Positions 20,019 through 31,747 of a stretch of DNA of 64,000 nucleotides are shown piece after piece. Source of the stretch: Vibrio algicola (lineage in GTDB: Bacteria; Pseudomonadota; Gammaproteobacteria; Enterobacterales; Vibrionaceae); assembly GCF_009601765.2 (NCBI RefSeq), contig NZ_CP045699.1:1054001-1118000 (forward strand). Direction: 5' to 3'. The stretch's first letter is position 1. The number at the start of each line of letters is the position of its first letter. Made by a program: the position numbers and the translations under genes. The notes under the pieces are model-generated. The model had not been told where the DNA came from. It saw nothing but the letters and a program-made list of their open reading frames with translations, and did not search any database.

Positions 20019-20167
20019 ATACCCATTCCATTTAATATTTAATCAATTTGAATACGTCGAAAAGACGCTGCTCCGTCCTTGGTCGCTTGAGAAAAGGACA
20101 TCCATAGCCTTAGACACTTTTCTCTGTACTCAATTTTGAAGGATCATTAAATTTATGGAATTGGTAT
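20019..20167. repeat. 149-bp inverted-repeat (MITE-like) element
   Basis: The left end reads ATACCCATTCCAT (20019-20031), and the right end, ATGGAATTGGTAT (20155-20167), is its inverted copy with one mismatch. Matching continues inward in AT-rich sequence (TTTAAT...ATC). No coding capacity is seen inside. It lies between purR and ynjB, upstream of the ynj operon. A 36-bp copy of the two ends occurs at 59121-59156. I infer a miniature non-autonomous element. No flanking target duplication is obvious. Confidence 0.55.
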
Positions 20168-20195
20168 AACGTATTGATAGCACAATTTTAGGTAT

Positions 20196-20217
20196 AAAAA
20201 AGGCCAGAACAGTGGCC
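20196..20217 (-). terminator. Terminator after purR
   Basis: On the minus strand GGCCA / TGGCC with a 6-base loop followed by six T, about 24 bases beyond the purR stop. Confidence 0.75.
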
Positions 20218-20240
20218 GACCTTGGTATAAAACAATCGAA

Positions 20241-21245
20241 TTAATTCAATTTTTTGACGGTTGAGCGTTCGATGATTTCAGGAACCATTTCAAATACTTG
20301 CTTGGCGTGGGCTTTATCTTTAATACGTTCAAGTAAAATTTCAATCGCCGTTTTACCTAAACGTCGCTTAGGTTGGTGAATTGTGGTTAATGGCGGCGAA
20401 AAATAAGGGGAGAGATCAATGTTATCATAGCCAATCACTGAAATATCTTCAGGCACTCGCAGATCTTTTTCTTGCAGGCGACTCATTAAACCCAAAGCCA
20501 TAATGTCGTTAAAACAGAACACAGCACTTGGTTTTTTATCCATCGCTAAAATTTTATCCGCTGCGATAACCGCAGTATCACACTCAAAGTTACCTTCAAG
20601 TAGCCATTCATCTGGTATGGTTAAACCTTTTTCTGCCATTGCACGTTTACAACCGGCAATACGTTCTTTACATGCTGCTTTCTCAAAATGACCACTTAAA
20701 CAAGCAATATCGGTATGGCCGTGATCGAGCAGGTAACGAGTGGCTAAGTAACCACCTTCTTCAGAATTATCGACGATTTTATCGGCTTTTGATGTCTCAG
20801 GGCCCCAATCCATCACGACTTTTGGAATGTCAGGATGACCATCAAGCATTTTTTGTAAATCTTCATCCAGATCAGAACACATCACAAGTAACCCATCGAC
20901 GCGTTTGCCGGCCAACATGCGAACATAATCACGTTGCTTTTCTACTAAACCGCCAGTATTACATAAGATCAAGGTATAGCCTTGGCGATAACAATAGCTT
21001 TCGACACCTTCAACCACTTCGGCAAAGAATGGGTTGGTTGATTGAGTGACTAACATACCAATGGTGCTGGTGGTATTGCATTTTAAACTACGTGCGACGG
21101 CGCTTGGGGCATAATTTAATTCATCAACGGCTGCCATCACGCGCTCTTGAGTTGCTTCTGCTACAAAGCGAGTTTTATTGATCACGTGCGAAACGGTTGT
21201 CGTAGACACCCCTGCAATACGTGCGACGTCTTTAATTGTAGCCAT
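20241..21245 (-). CDS. purR: HTH-type transcriptional repressor PurR
   Basis: A 334-residue LacI-family repressor. The DNA-binding part is [21 protein letters not shown] (helix-turn-helix) with the hinge helix around PSAVARSL. The ligand domain has PurR-type segments such as [38 protein letters not shown] and [19 protein letters not shown]. With hypoxanthine or guanine bound it represses purine genes. Overall similarity, including IKDVA...[11 protein letters not shown], is to PurR rather than other LacI members. Confidence 0.94.
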   Translation of the reverse strand: MATIKDVARIAGVSTTTVSHVINKTRFVAEATQERVMAAVDELNYAPSAVARSLKCNTTSTIGMLVTQSTNPFFAEVVEGVESYCYRQGYTLILCNTGGLVEKQRDYVRMLAGKRVDGLLVMCSDLDEDLQKMLDGHPDIPKVVMDWGPETSKADKIVDNSEEGGYLATRYLLDHGHTDIACLSGHFEKAACKERIAGCKRAMAEKGLTIPDEWLLEGNFECDTAVIAADKILAMDKKPSAVFCFNDIMALGLMSRLQEKDLRVPEDISVIGYDNIDLSPYFSPPLTTIHQPKRRLGKTAIEILLERIKDKAHAKQVFEMVPEIIERSTVKKLN

Positions 21246-21661
21246 AATGATTTCCTTAATGCCGCCGGAAAAAGCCAGCGAATCGATATTGAATTTAATA
21301 GTGATAGCTATTTGGGTTGGAAAATGTGTCGCAAAAATCCATAAATAGATACGAGCAAACCAGTGTTGTAATTAATTGTGTTAAAAATCAGGGTGTTATT
21401 TTATTATTATAATTTTTTGAAGAGGGATCTTAGTCTTAATTTTAACCGCTGACAATCACCAAGTGATAATTTCTTACTATTTGTTTGAGTCTTGCATTAT
21501 CAGCGCCAATAAAATAATAATTTAAGCACTAACCTATAATAGTTAAAAGCGGTATCGTTTGCATCAAGTAAGATAGAAACAAATGTCGACATGGATAAAA
21601 TTGGGAAGTGAAGGTTTGGCTAGTAGGCCAGAGATAGACCTACTATTGTTAGCTTAGAGGC
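21246..21661. other. Intergenic region purR / elyC, possible PurR operator
   Basis: 416 AT-rich bases upstream of purR and downstream of elyC, both on the minus strand. No gene is visible. On the minus strand ATGCAAACGATACCGCT (21548-21564) carries one good half (GCAAACG) of the PurR consensus and a degenerate second half. It would be compatible with autoregulation but is some 300 bases from the start. A TAGTAGG / CCTACTA inverted repeat without a T-run lies near 21620-21645, just after elyC. Confidence 0.35.
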
Positions 21662-22456
21662 TTATACACTGGTTGGTTGCACCGCGGTTTTTTCATCGGA
21701 CAAACTGTTGCGAATAACCTGCCACCAACGACCCAGTTGCTCGTGCCAATAACGCTCACTTTGCTCCAGATATTTCGATTGAGGGGTGAAGCGTTCCCAA
21801 GCTTGATTGATGTTATCGACCGCTAAATAATTGGTTGGCGCAGGGATCGGATCCAAATCAGCAGAATGAAAATCATTTAGTGCGCGTTGCATATGACTGG
21901 CCGATGTTACTAACACTAAACGTTTATTACCCACAAAGCCGGCGGCTTGATGAGACTCTTCCCACGTATCTTTGGCACTTTCTAATAAAATAATATCCGC
22001 TTTCGCTATTCCTAACGATACTGCGACATTGGCCATCATACGTGCATTGCTGACCGATGAACCGGCGGCGTAACCCGATAAAATCAATTTAGCACCGGGA
22101 TACATGCGTAAAATGCGGATCCCTTCTGCTAGGCGCATTAAGCCAGTTCGAGATAATTCGGAGGTTGGGGGGATTTCATCATCGACCGTATGGCCACTGC
22201 CAAGAACCATCACATAATCAATCGATCCTTCAACCGGTAAAAATGCAGTATATTGGCGTTCGGTTGGTTTTAATAAACTGGTGGCGACGGGTTGGAAAGA
22301 TAAAAGGAAGATCCCTAATAAAGAGATAAAAGTGAAGATACAACCAGTACCGCGTCGTGAGGTAAACATGATCAAAAATAGGCCTAAAAAGCCAATGATC
22401 AGTAATGCAGGCAGCGGCATCATAAAGGATGACACGATTTTTTTTAACTCAAACAT
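21662..22456 (-). CDS. elyC: Envelope biogenesis factor ElyC (DUF218)
   Basis: A 264-residue protein with two N-terminal membrane segments (about 10-32 and 37-57) followed by a DUF218 domain: VDYVMVLGSGHTVDDE-type start (here SIDYVMVLGSGH), ELSRTGLMRLAEGIRI, GAKLILSGYAAG and LVLVTSASHMQRAL. It matches E. coli ElyC (YcbC), which supports peptidoglycan and enterobacterial-common-antigen synthesis via the lipid carrier. The order elyC, cmoM, mukFEB is the E. coli order, with elyC divergent here. Confidence 0.9.
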   Translation of the reverse strand: MFELKKIVSSFMMPLPALLIIGFLGLFLIMFTSRRGTGCIFTFISLLGIFLLSFQPVATSLLKPTERQYTAFLPVEGSIDYVMVLGSGHTVDDEIPPTSELSRTGLMRLAEGIRILRMYPGAKLILSGYAAGSSVSNARMMANVAVSLGIAKADIILLESAKDTWEESHQAAGFVGNKRLVLVTSASHMQRALNDFHSADLDPIPAPTNYLAVDNINQAWERFTPQSKYLEQSERYWHEQLGRWWQVIRNSLSDEKTAVQPTSV

Positions 22457-22567
22457 TATAGATAGTCCGAAAAGTAATCATTTGGTCAATAAATAGCAGT
22501 AATTTCTTTATTCCTGAATTTGCTGTGACAGAATACACGCAATGTTCAGTTATCTTAAAATAAAAGA

Positions 22568-23350
22568 ATGAATAAAGACCGAAACTTTGATGATATTGCA
22601 CAAAAATTCGCCAAAAATATCTATGGTTCTGATAAAGGTGAAATCCGTCAGACAATTATTTGGCAAGACATGGAACAGATCTTAAATAAATTAGATGCTG
22701 ATCTCAAAAAACTTAGCATTTTAGATGCCGGTGGCGGTTTGGCACAAATGTCACAAAAGGTGGCACAACTCGGTCATCAGGTTGTTCTATGTGATATTTC
22801 CAGTGAAATGTTAGCACTAGCCCAACAAGATATCATATCAAATCAACTGGAAGCACAATTTACCTTTATTCATTCAGCATTACAAAACTTAACTGAGCAG
22901 TTCGATAAACCCGTTGATCTAGTTTTATTTCATGCAGTTATGGAATGGCTCGAAAATCCACAACAGGTTTTACAAACAGTATTAGAGAAAGTGAAGCCGG
23001 GCGGTATCGCATCGGTAATGTTTTATAATCATCATGGACTGGTTTTGAAAAATGTAACTTGTGGTAATATCCCCCATATTTTGCAAGGTATGCCACATCG
23101 AAAACGATTTAAGTTGCAACCGCAAAAAGGTCTGTATCCACATGAAGTGTATCAATGGATAGAAAACGAAGGCTTCATTATTAAAGGTAAGTCAGGGATC
23201 CGCTGCTTCTCTGATTACATTGGTGATCAACAATATATGGGTGATTATCAACTTGAAGATATCGTGGCATTAGAGCAACAACTGTGTCGCACTGAGCCTT
23301 ATCTCTCATTAGGTCGTTATATTCATGTGTGGGCTCAAAAAACACTGTGA
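22568..23350 (+). CDS. cmoM: tRNA 5-carboxymethoxyuridine methyltransferase
   Basis: A 260-residue class I SAM methyltransferase (SmtA/CmoM) that methylates cmo5U34 in tRNA to mcmo5U. The SAM loop is ILDAGGGLAQMS near residue 48, and DRNFDDIAQKFAKNIYGSDK at the N-terminus and FYNHHGLVLKNVTCGN are family-typical. It precedes mukF by 66 bases in the same direction, as in E. coli. Confidence 0.94.
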   Translation: MNKDRNFDDIAQKFAKNIYGSDKGEIRQTIIWQDMEQILNKLDADLKKLSILDAGGGLAQMSQKVAQLGHQVVLCDISSEMLALAQQDIISNQLEAQFTFIHSALQNLTEQFDKPVDLVLFHAVMEWLENPQQVLQTVLEKVKPGGIASVMFYNHHGLVLKNVTCGNIPHILQGMPHRKRFKLQPQKGLYPHEVYQWIENEGFIIKGKSGIRCFSDYIGDQQYMGDYQLEDIVALEQQLCRTEPYLSLGRYIHVWAQKTL

Positions 23351-23416
23351 AAGAAAACGGATGTATGGCCAATTGGTATCAATCAGTTGGTATAAACAGG
23401 ATAAACAGGAACGAGA

Positions 23417-24769
23417 ATGAGTGAAATAACTCAAGACGTTGTCGAGCCGAATATCAGTCAGCAGCCATTAGATGAGCTGGTTGGTTGGGTTAAACAACAC
23501 GATTTTTCATTAGATCTTAGCCCCGAGAGATTGGCATTTTTGATCTCAATTGCGGTATTGAGCAATGAAAGCTTTGATCAAGAGCTGGGCGAAGGTGAAT
23601 TACACGATTCATTTAAAATCGTTACCCGTCAGTTTGAAGAAACCGGTGAAGCATCTGCTTTTCGCGCCAACAATGCGATTAACGAATTAGTGTCACAACG
23701 CCTGATCAGCCGTTTTGTCAGCGAAATGACCGATGGTGCAAGCATATATCGTTTATCACCGCTGGGTGTTGCGATCACCGATTATTACGTTCGTCATCGT
23801 GAGTTCTCTAAACTCAAATTGTCGATCCAACTGTCATTGGTGTCGGATGAAATGTCTAAAGCGGTCGAATCGGCGCAGCAAGCGAGCACTCTAGGTCAAT
23901 GGCAGAAAAATGTTTACGGCGTGCTCAAATATTCAGTCAGTGAGATTTTTGATCGCATTGATTTGAACCAACGCGCGATGGACGATCAGCAAATTGAAAT
24001 CAAAGCGCAAATTGCCGAGCTATTAAATCAAGATTGGCGTGAAGCGATCAGCAGTTGCGAGAATTTATTGTCCGAAACCTCCAGTACGCTCAATGAATTA
24101 CAAGATACCTTGCAAGCCGCCGGTGATGAATTGCAATCCCAACTGTTGGATATTCAACAGCTGATTTATGGCCAAGACGATCTAGAACTTATTGATACGA
24201 TCTTATTTTCACTGCAAACCAAGCTAGACCGGATCATCAGTTGGGGCCAGCAAGCGATTGATTTGTGGATTGGTTATGATCGCCATGTGCATAAATTTAT
24301 CCGTACCGCGATTGATATGGACCAAAACCGCGCCTTCAGTCAGCGTTTGCGTCAATCGGTTACCGATTACTTCGACGCACCTTGGTATATGGTACATTCC
24401 GATGCTGAGCGTTTGCGCGATATGCGTGATGAAGCGATGATATTGCGTGACGATGAAGTGACCGGTTTTGTTCCCGATGAAGTGGAATATGAAGAATTAA
24501 GCGTGGTAGACGATGAACTGAGTCTGCGCGTAGAAGCGATGCTAAAAGCCCACCAACAAACAGGGCAAGCTATCGATCTCGGTTTGGTACTGCGCGATTA
24601 TTTGGCGCAACACCCAACCACTCAACATTTTGATTTAGCCAGAATGGTGGTCGATCAAGCGGTAAGAATGGGGTATTCGGAATCCGATTACCAAGCAATT
24701 CAACCTGATTGGCAAGCAATTAATAACTTTGGCGCAAAGGTACAAGCAAATGTCATCGATAAATACTGA
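23417..24769 (+). CDS. mukF: Chromosome partition protein MukF (kleisin)
   Basis: A 450-residue kleisin of the MukBEF condensin. It has an N-terminal winged-helix dimerisation region ([20 protein letters not shown] and the following residues), a central helical bundle and a C-terminal winged helix that contacts the MukB head. It is the usual length (E. coli 440). The ribosome site AGGAACGAG precedes the ATG. The 3' end overlaps the mukE start by 20 bases, indicating translational coupling. Confidence 0.97.
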   Translation: MSEITQDVVEPNISQQPLDELVGWVKQHDFSLDLSPERLAFLISIAVLSNESFDQELGEGELHDSFKIVTRQFEETGEASAFRANNAINELVSQRLISRFVSEMTDGASIYRLSPLGVAITDYYVRHREFSKLKLSIQLSLVSDEMSKAVESAQQASTLGQWQKNVYGVLKYSVSEIFDRIDLNQRAMDDQQIEIKAQIAELLNQDWREAISSCENLLSETSSTLNELQDTLQAAGDELQSQLLDIQQLIYGQDDLELIDTILFSLQTKLDRIISWGQQAIDLWIGYDRHVHKFIRTAIDMDQNRAFSQRLRQSVTDYFDAPWYMVHSDAERLRDMRDEAMILRDDEVTGFVPDEVEYEELSVVDDELSLRVEAMLKAHQQTGQAIDLGLVLRDYLAQHPTTQHFDLARMVVDQAVRMGYSESDYQAIQPDWQAINNFGAKVQANVIDKY

Positions 24770-25538
24770 TTATATGGCTCCAGACACCGTCGACTCTCAA
24801 GACGTATATATGCCAGAGCAACTGGTAAAAGCATTATCTAATCCTCTTTTTCCTGCACTCGACAGCATGCTGCGTGCCGGACGTCATATCTCAAGTGACG
24901 ATATGGATAACCATGCCTTTTTAACTGATTTCGACATGGAATTGGCGACTTTCTATCAACGTTACAATGCTGAGCTAGTCCGTGCGCCAGAAGGGTTCTT
25001 CTATTTGCGCCCACGTTCGACCTCATTGATTGGCCGTAGTGTATTATCAGAGCTTGATATGCTGGTAGGGAAAATCTTGTGTTTCTTATACCTAAGCCCA
25101 GAGCGTTTGGCGCATGAAGGTATTTTTACCAATCAAGAATTATATGAAGAACTGATCAGTCTCGCCGATGAGAAAAAACTGATGCGTTTGGTCACTAACC
25201 GCGCGGCAGGATCCGATCTTGATAAAGAAAAACTGTTTGAAAAAGTGCGCACTTCACTGCGCCGCTTGCGTCGAATTGGCATGGTTTTACCGGTTGGAGA
25301 TGATAATAAATTTCGTATCAGTGAAGCAGTATTTCGTTTTGGCGGAGACGTGCGTATTGGCGATGATGTTCGTGAAGCGCAACTTCGTTTGATCCGTGAT
25401 GGTGAAGCGGTGACTGATCTGTCAAAGGTCAATCCACAAAGCGAAAGCGATGACAACGAAGATAACCTAACTCAAGCTAATGACGTTAACCCAGAAACGC
25501 AACAAAATGAGCAACAAGAACAAGCAGGTGACTTATGA
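24750..25538 (+). CDS. mukE: Chromosome partition protein MukE
   Basis: A 262-residue KITE-type subunit that binds MukF. The core [48 protein letters not shown] and [20 protein letters not shown] is nearly the E. coli sequence. The Gln/Asn/Glu-rich acidic C-terminal tail is variable in the family. The start at 24750 (MSSINTDY) has AAAGG about 9 bases before it; the TTG seven codons upstream has no support. The stop overlaps the mukB start in ATGA. Confidence 0.96.
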   Translation: MSSINTDYMAPDTVDSQDVYMPEQLVKALSNPLFPALDSMLRAGRHISSDDMDNHAFLTDFDMELATFYQRYNAELVRAPEGFFYLRPRSTSLIGRSVLSELDMLVGKILCFLYLSPERLAHEGIFTNQELYEELISLADEKKLMRLVTNRAAGSDLDKEKLFEKVRTSLRRLRRIGMVLPVGDDNKFRISEAVFRFGGDVRIGDDVREAQLRLIRDGEAVTDLSKVNPQSESDDNEDNLTQANDVNPETQQNEQQEQAGDL

Positions 25539-28500
25539 TCGCAAGAGGTAAATACCAATCACTCACCATGATCAACTGGAATGGCTTCTTTGCCCGTACT
25601 TTTGATATTGATGGTTTAGTGACCACACTTTCTGGCGGTAACGGTGCAGGTAAATCCACCACCATGGCGGCTTTTATTACTGCGCTTATCCCTGACCAAA
25701 GCTTACTGCACTTTAGAAATACCACGGAAGCAGGTAGCTCACAAGCATCTCGTGACAAAGGTTTATTCGGTAAATTACAACCGGGCAGTTGTTACGCCGC
25801 GCTGGATGTTGTCAACTCTCGTAACCAACGCTTATTGTTTGCAGTACGTCTGCAACAAGTGGCAGGGCGAGATAAGAAAGTCGATATTAAACCTTTCCTT
25901 ATTCAAGGCCTGCCAAGCCACGTTAAACCAACTGATGTGTTGATCGAAAATTTAGCTAATGGTCAGGCGCGTGTGCGTTCATTTAACGAATTAAAAGATA
26001 TCGTGGCAGAATATGAAGGAGTGTTATTAAAAGCATTCACTTCGGTGGCAGATTACCATAGCCTAATGTTTGATATGGGCGTTTTGCCGAAGAAATTGCG
26101 CAACACCGGCGATCGTTCTAAGTTTTATCGTTTAATTGAAGCGTCGCTTTATGGCGGTATTTCAAGTGCCATTACTCGTTCATTGCGTGATTATTTATTA
26201 CCGCAAAATGGCGGAGTGAAAAAAGCCTTCCAAGATATGGAATCGGCGCTGCGTGAAAACCGCATGACGTTGGAAGCGATTAAAACCACTCAAGCCGACC
26301 GTGATTTATTCAAGCACTTGATCACCGAATCGACCAACTATGTTGCTGCCGATTACATGCGCCATACCAACGATCGCCGCACTAAACTCGATCAAGCCTT
26401 AGCATTACGCGGTGAATTGAATCAATCGAGTACCACACTGCGTTCACAAGCGCATTTACTGACTCAAGTTCAAGCAGAACTCGAGCAATTGGTTGAGCAA
26501 GAATCCGGTTTAGAGCAAGATCATCAAGCTGCATCTGATCATCTGCAGTTAGTGCAAACCGCGCTGCGTCAGCAAGAGAAAATCGAACGCTATCAAGAAG
26601 ATTTAGAAGAGCTGAGTGAGCGCTTAGAAGAACAAATGATGGTGGTGGAAGAAGCCGCTGAGCAAGTCGCGATGGCCGAAGAACAGGCCGATGTTTCAGA
26701 ACAAGAAGTGGATAGCTTAAAATCGCAACTGGCGGATTACCAACAGGCGCTCGATGTACAGCAAACCCGCGCTCTGCAATATCAGCAAGCGGTGCAAGCA
26801 TTAGAAAAAGCCCAGCAATTAACCAATAATTCGCAGTTAAGCGCAGACGTGGCACAAACCCACTTGTCGCAATTAAAGCAGCAAGAAGCTGAGCAAACCT
26901 CAGCCTTGCTATCGCTTAAACATAAATTGGATATGTCGTCAGCGGCAACCGAACAATTTGAGCAAGCATTGGCTTTAGTCAAAACTATTGCCGGTGATAT
27001 TGAACGTAGTGATGCGTTGCCACAAGCCAAACAAGCAATCCAAAAAGCGCAGCAAGCACAGCAATGGTTACAAAACGAATCACAATGGCGCGCGCAACAT
27101 CGCGATCTTGAACGTAGCTTAAACGAGCAGTCACAAGCGGTGTCACTGGTGGACGCATACCAGCAGCAACATCAAGTCCGCCTTGATGATGAAATGGTAT
27201 TAGAGCAAGAACGTGAACGTCATTTGGATGTGATTGAAACCGTTGAAATGGCGCAAGAAGAATTGCGCGATGTCCGGGGTGATTGTCGTCGCAGCCAACA
27301 AGATGCTGAGCATGAAATCCAAATCTTGCAAAAACAAGCACCGGCTTGGATCGCAGCCAATGACGCATTAGACAAAATCCAACAACAAACCGACGGCGAG
27401 CTAAGCGATAGCCATGCGGTTATGGCGCAAATGCAACAAGTGTTGGAGCAAGAAAAACAACAATCAATCATTAAAGAACGCCTAGCGATCCGTCGTGATG
27501 AACTTGAGCGTGATATCGAACATTTAGCGTCGCCATCAGGCTCTAACGATCCACGTTTAAAAGGCTTAGCGGACACTTTAGGCGGGGTATTGCTGTCTGA
27601 AATTTATGATGATATTGCGATTGACGATGCACCTTATTTTAGCGCCATGTATGGTCCATCACGCCATGCGATCGTGGTGTCTAATCTAGACGGTATTAAA
27701 GAACAATTGCTTGAACTAGAGGATTGCCCTGACGATCTTTATATTATTCAAGGTGATGTTGATGCCTTTGATGATGGTGATTTTAATGCCGATGAACTTG
27801 ATGGCGCGGTATGCGTACAACTCAACGATCGTCAACTGCGTTATTCTCGCTTGCCAGAAATTCCATTATTTGGACGAGCAGCGCGTGAACAACGGTTAGA
27901 GCTTTTACGCGCAGAGCGTGATGAAGTGGCAGAGAACTTTGCTAAAGCCGCATTTGATTCACAAAAACTGCAACGTTTATACAGCAGTTATAATGAGTTC
28001 GTGTCTCAGCATATTCACGTTGCGTTTAACGCCGATCCAGAGCAACAACTGGCACAAATACGCGATGGCTTAAATCAAGTTCTGCGTCAGCTAGCCGATC
28101 TTGAAAGTAAAGAGCAACATCAACGCAGCCAACTGCAAACCAGTAAACAAGCGATGGTTAGCTTAAATAAATTAGCCAGCGTGATGCATCTGATTGAAGA
28201 TGAAACCCTCAATGATCGCTTTGATGAACTGGAAAAAAAGCTCGAACAGTTAGCAGAATTCCAACGCTTTATGCAACAACACGGTAAAGCGGTTAATCAA
28301 TTGAGCAATGTGGTGTCGGCATTAGAGATCGATCCACAACAATTTGATGCACTTAAGGCCAATTACCAGCAAGCCGATACGCAATTGCAAACGCTAAAAA
28401 CGCAAATATTTGCTATCGCGGATCTGCATGAGCGTCGCCATTACTTTGCTTATGCCGACTCAGTCAGTTTGCTTGACCAAAGCAGTGAGTTAAGTGAGCA

Positions 28501-30001
28501 GCTTAAAATGAAGTTGACCCAAGCGGAGCAAAATAAAGTCCGTGCCCGTGAAGCATTCAAACAAGCTCAAGCGCAATTGAACCAATACAATCAATTACTG
28601 GCATCACTCAAGTCTTCGCATCAAGCGAAACTAGAAACCGTACAAGAATTCAAACAAGAGCTGCAAGATCAGGGCATTACGCCAGATTTTGGCGCACTAG
28701 AGCGAGCCCAAGAACGTAAAACCGAATTGCATGAACGCGTCCAAGTCTCACGTCAGCGTAAGAGTGAATTTGAACGTACCTTAACCGCGACTGAGCTTGA
28801 AATGAAAGCACTCAGTAAGCGTGTTAAGAAAATCGAAAAAGAATACCAAGAGCTACGCAAGTTTGTGGTTAATGCCAAAGCCGGTTGGTGCAGCGTGATG
28901 CGCATTGCTCGCTTAAATGATGTAGAACGTCGTTTGCATCGCCGAGAGTTAGCGTACCTATCAGATAACGAACTGCGCTCAATGTCAGATAAATCATTAG
29001 GGGCATTGCGTTTAGCGGTCGCCAATAATGAAACTCTGCGTGATTCGCTACGTTTATCTGAAGATAATGCCCGCCCAGAAGGGAAAGTATTGTTCTATGT
29101 GGCGGTGTATCAACATCTGCGTGAACGTATTCGCCAAGATATCATTCGCACCAACGATCCGGTTGAAGCGATTGAAGAAATGGAAGTGGAACTGGCGCGC
29201 TTAACCGAAGAGCTTACCTTGCGTGAAAATCGCTTGGCGATCAGTTCAGGTTCAGTGGCAAGCATTATTAAGAAAACCATTCAGCGTGAGCAAAACCGTA
29301 TTCGGATGCTAAACCAAGGCTTATCGAATATTGCCTTTGGTCAGGTGCGTGGGGTGCGGTTAAATGTAGGCATTCGCGAAAGTCATCAAACCTTATTACT
29401 TGGTTTGGCGGAGCAGCAAGAGCAACATCAAGACTTGTTTGATAATCCACGTTTGACCTTCTCTGAAGCGATGGCGAAATTGTTCCAACGAGTAAACCCT
29501 CATATTGATATGGGGCAACGTTCGCCGCAGATTTTAGGCGAGGAGCTGCTTGATTACCGTAATTACCTAGAACTGAGCATCGAAGTCAACCGTGGTTCAG
29601 AAGGGTGGTTACAAGCAGAATCAGGCGCATTATCGACCGGTGAAGCGATTGGTACAGGTCAGTCTATTTTGCTGATGGTGATCCAAAGCTGGGAAGAAGA
29701 ATCTCGTCGTTTGCGCAGTAAAGATATTGTGCCGTGTCGTTTATTATTCTTAGATGAAGCCGCCCGTTTGGATACCAAATCGATCAATACCTTATTTGAA
29801 CTGTGTGATCGTTTGGATATGCAATTATTGATCGCCGCGCCAGAGAACATCAGCCCAGAAAAAGGCACCACCTACAAACTGGTTCGTAAAGTGTTTAAAG
29901 ATCATGAGCACGTGCATGTAGTTGGGTTGCGTGGGTTTGGTAATGAGCCGAAAATCACCAATGAGAATAACGAAAAAGAAGTATTAGATACGGTGGAATA
30001 A
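25535..30001 (+). CDS. mukB: Chromosome partition protein MukB (SMC-like ATPase)
   Basis: A 1488-residue condensin motor. The head halves are at the ends: Walker [10 protein letters not shown] near residue 34, signature [12 protein letters not shown] near 1366 and Walker [12 protein letters not shown] near 1403. In between are two long Gln/Glu-rich coiled-coil arms and a central hinge around residues 660-780 ([30 protein letters not shown]). The length and layout match E. coli MukB (1486). Last gene of mukFEB, followed by a strong terminator. Confidence 0.98.
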   Translation: MIARGKYQSLTMINWNGFFARTFDIDGLVTTLSGGNGAGKSTTMAAFITALIPDQSLLHFRNTTEAGSSQASRDKGLFGKLQPGSCYAALDVVNSRNQRLLFAVRLQQVAGRDKKVDIKPFLIQGLPSHVKPTDVLIENLANGQARVRSFNELKDIVAEYEGVLLKAFTSVADYHSLMFDMGVLPKKLRNTGDRSKFYRLIEASLYGGISSAITRSLRDYLLPQNGGVKKAFQDMESALRENRMTLEAIKTTQADRDLFKHLITESTNYVAADYMRHTNDRRTKLDQALALRGELNQSSTTLRSQAHLLTQVQAELEQLVEQESGLEQDHQAASDHLQLVQTALRQQEKIERYQEDLEELSERLEEQMMVVEEAAEQVAMAEEQADVSEQEVDSLKSQLADYQQALDVQQTRALQYQQAVQALEKAQQLTNNSQLSADVAQTHLSQLKQQEAEQTSALLSLKHKLDMSSAATEQFEQALALVKTIAGDIERSDALPQAKQAIQKAQQAQQWLQNESQWRAQHRDLERSLNEQSQAVSLVDAYQQQHQVRLDDEMVLEQERERHLDVIETVEMAQEELRDVRGDCRRSQQDAEHEIQILQKQAPAWIAANDALDKIQQQTDGELSDSHAVMAQMQQVLEQEKQQSIIKERLAIRRDELERDIEHLASPSGSNDPRLKGLADTLGGVLLSEIYDDIAIDDAPYFSAMYGPSRHAIVVSNLDGIKEQLLELEDCPDDLYIIQGDVDAFDDGDFNADELDGAVCVQLNDRQLRYSRLPEIPLFGRAAREQRLELLRAERDEVAENFAKAAFDSQKLQRLYSSYNEFVSQHIHVAFNADPEQQLAQIRDGLNQVLRQLADLESKEQHQRSQLQTSKQAMVSLNKLASVMHLIEDETLNDRFDELEKKLEQLAEFQRFMQQHGKAVNQLSNVVSALEIDPQQFDALKANYQQADTQLQTLKTQIFAIADLHERRHYFAYADSVSLLDQSSELSEQLKMKLTQAEQNKVRAREAFKQAQAQLNQYNQLLASLKSSHQAKLETVQEFKQELQDQGITPDFGALERAQERKTELHERVQVSRQRKSEFERTLTATELEMKALSKRVKKIEKEYQELRKFVVNAKAGWCSVMRIARLNDVERRLHRRELAYLSDNELRSMSDKSLGALRLAVANNETLRDSLRLSEDNARPEGKVLFYVAVYQHLRERIRQDIIRTNDPVEAIEEMEVELARLTEELTLRENRLAISSGSVASIIKKTIQREQNRIRMLNQGLSNIAFGQVRGVRLNVGIRESHQTLLLGLAEQQEQHQDLFDNPRLTFSEAMAKLFQRVNPHIDMGQRSPQILGEELLDYRNYLELSIEVNRGSEGWLQAESGALSTGEAIGTGQSILLMVIQSWEEESRRLRSKDIVPCRLLFLDEAARLDTKSINTLFELCDRLDMQLLIAAPENISPEKGTTYKLVRKVFKDHEHVHVVGLRGFGNEPKITNENNEKEVLDTVE

Positions 30002-30060
30002 ACTATAGAATGGCGTCATCCATATAATGGATCATGCGTACTAACATAAAGATAAAAACG

Positions 30061-30089
30061 AACGCCTCAGTCTGACTGGGGCGTTTTTT
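30061..30089 (+). terminator. Terminator after mukB
   Basis: AACGCCTCAG / CTGGGGCGTT stem with one G-U pair, a 5-base loop and six T, about 60 bases after the mukB stop. Confidence 0.85.
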
Positions 30090-30200
30090 AAACAGTATAT
30101 TCCTCATTTTAGTCACGACCTGATCATCATTGCCTGCTTTTTAAAAATACCAATAGCTGAGATAAAAGTTATCGCCTAGCGCTTAATCGGATTAGAACAG

Positions 30201-30228
30201 AAAAAAAATCCCCGCACTAGGCAGGGAT
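30201..30228 (-). terminator. Terminator after the TIGR02647 gene
   Basis: On the minus strand ATCCCTGC / GCGGGGAT, a 5-base loop, then a run of eight T, about 24 bases after the stop. Confidence 0.8.
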
Positions 30229-30251
30229 CATTGATTCGGTGTCACTATTTT

Positions 30252-30491
30252 TTATGCTTTAGAAGACAGCACATGCAGAAGTTTTAAAGCATGCTCAGAC
30301 GCTTCAATGCCTTCGTCGGTTAAATAGCCGCCATCAGCAAGGGTGCATAAATTCTTTTCAAATAAGCTCTTAACCGCAGCTTGTAGTTCAGCATCCGCAT
30401 CACTGCGAACTTTAATGCCAGTTTGTTGACTCGCTGGGTTAAATTGAAGTAACAGGTTTAATTCAGCCACATTTTCAGTTTTAAATTTCAT
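30252..30491 (-). CDS. TIGR02647 family small protein
   Basis: A 79-residue soluble protein with no cysteine cluster or membrane segment beyond one Cys. It matches in feel the TIGR02647 family (ELNLLLQFNPASQQTGIKVR near the N-terminus and LADGGYLTDEGIEASEHALK near the C-terminus), found mainly in Vibrio and Pseudomonas with no known role. The second half looks like a winged-helix-type wing, so a small DNA-binding protein is conceivable; that is inference. It has its own terminator. Confidence 0.7.
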   Translation of the reverse strand: MKFKTENVAELNLLLQFNPASQQTGIKVRSDADAELQAAVKSLFEKNLCTLADGGYLTDEGIEASEHALKLLHVLSSKA

Positions 30492-30810
30492 AGTGTTCCC
30501 TTAGCTTTAATCATGCTCTTACAATAGGTTGCAACACGGCATTTTGGCAAGCAGTAAAAGGTGCTTTTGGTAGTTTGTTCACTTTAAATTGACTTGAGTG
30601 CTGATTATTACAGCAAAATTGAATTACGCCACGCGCTATCTCCTGTTCGAGCGACTTCTCGTACAATAAATAGTGCAGCTTATTTCCCCACAAGCGATGA
30701 CAAATTTTCAAATTCAGGTAAAGTATCACCCCAAATTATCTTTAATAGCTTGAGTGGCAGAATACTGCGCTGAGGCTGTGACATAAACCGTTGTAATAGG
30801 AACATAAACC
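30492..30810. other. Divergent intergenic region, TIGR02647 gene / ppaC
   Basis: 319 bases between divergent genes. Short open frames exist but none has a ribosome site or recognisable sequence. Promoters for both genes presumably lie here; I see no clear -35/-10 pair or operator. Confidence 0.5.
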
Positions 30811-31716
30811 ATGATTCAAGTAGTCGGTCATAAAAATCCAGACAGTGATAGCATTTGTAGCGCATTAGTTGCGACTGAATTATTAAAAGCTCGTGGTCTT
30901 GAAGCCAAACCTGTACGTCAAGGTGAGCTTAACCGTGAAACGCAATATATCCTTGAGCAAGCCGGTGTTGAGCAACCTGAAATGTGTACTGGTGTCGCAG
31001 GGCAAAAAATCTGGCTGGTGGACTACACCGATATTTCTCAAGCGCCAGATGATATCGCAGAAGCGGAAATCGTTGGTATTGTCGATCACCACCGTTTAGG
31101 CGATGTGATGACGGTGAATCCATTAGAAGCGTGGATTTGGCCTGTTGGTTGTACTTGTACTATTCTGTTCAACTTATTCAAAATGGAAGAAACGGAAATC
31201 ACTAAGCCGTTAGCTGTGTTGATGATGTCAGCCATTCTTTCAGATACAGTCGGTTTTGCCTCGCCAACTTGTACCCCTAAAGATGAAGTTGCGGTAAAAG
31301 AATTAGCGAAAATCGCTGAGATTGATAACTTAGACGAATTTATCAAAAATCTTCTGATCGCAAAAACCGATATCGAAGGTTTAACGGCGGCGCAATTGGT
31401 CGAGAAAGATTTAAAAGCTTACCCATTTAATGGCCGCGATGTTGTGGTGGGTCAAGTTGAATTGGCAACCATGGAACAAGTCGATGGTATGTTTGATGCA
31501 TTAAATGCCGACCTTGAGCGTCGCTGTGAAGAAGATGGCTTAGCGTTTGCTGCGCTTATGCTAACCGACATCACCACCAGCACCACTGAGTTGTTATTTA
31601 AAGGTGAATGGTCAAGCAAACTAGAGAAGCACCTAAAAGAGGGTTCTTTAGTGATGGAAAATACCTTAAGCCGTAAGAAGCAGGGTTGGCCATGGTTGCA
31701 AGGCGAATTAGTCTAA
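30811..31716 (+). CDS. ppaC: Manganese-dependent inorganic pyrophosphatase
   Basis: A 301-residue family II pyrophosphatase of the DHH superfamily that splits PPi to phosphate. Metal-binding motifs are GHKNPDSDSICSA (His7, Asp11, Asp13), LVDYTD near residue 70, and the DHH motif VDHHRLGD (Asp92-His93-His94). The DHHA2 domain includes SRKKQGWPWL at the C-terminus. The length is usual. It stands alone with its own terminator. Vibrios commonly carry this enzyme besides the family I Ppa. Confidence 0.95.
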   Translation: MIQVVGHKNPDSDSICSALVATELLKARGLEAKPVRQGELNRETQYILEQAGVEQPEMCTGVAGQKIWLVDYTDISQAPDDIAEAEIVGIVDHHRLGDVMTVNPLEAWIWPVGCTCTILFNLFKMEETEITKPLAVLMMSAILSDTVGFASPTCTPKDEVAVKELAKIAEIDNLDEFIKNLLIAKTDIEGLTAAQLVEKDLKAYPFNGRDVVVGQVELATMEQVDGMFDALNADLERRCEEDGLAFAALMLTDITTSTTELLFKGEWSSKLEKHLKEGSLVMENTLSRKKQGWPWLQGELV

Positions 31717-31747
31717 AATATCCTTCATAGTTAGAGAGCTAAACATG

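Noticed and set aside
26382..27576. Long minus-strand open frames inside mukB
   Set aside because: They are antisense shadows of a coiled-coil gene with repetitive Gln/Glu codons, without ribosome sites or recognisable protein sequence.
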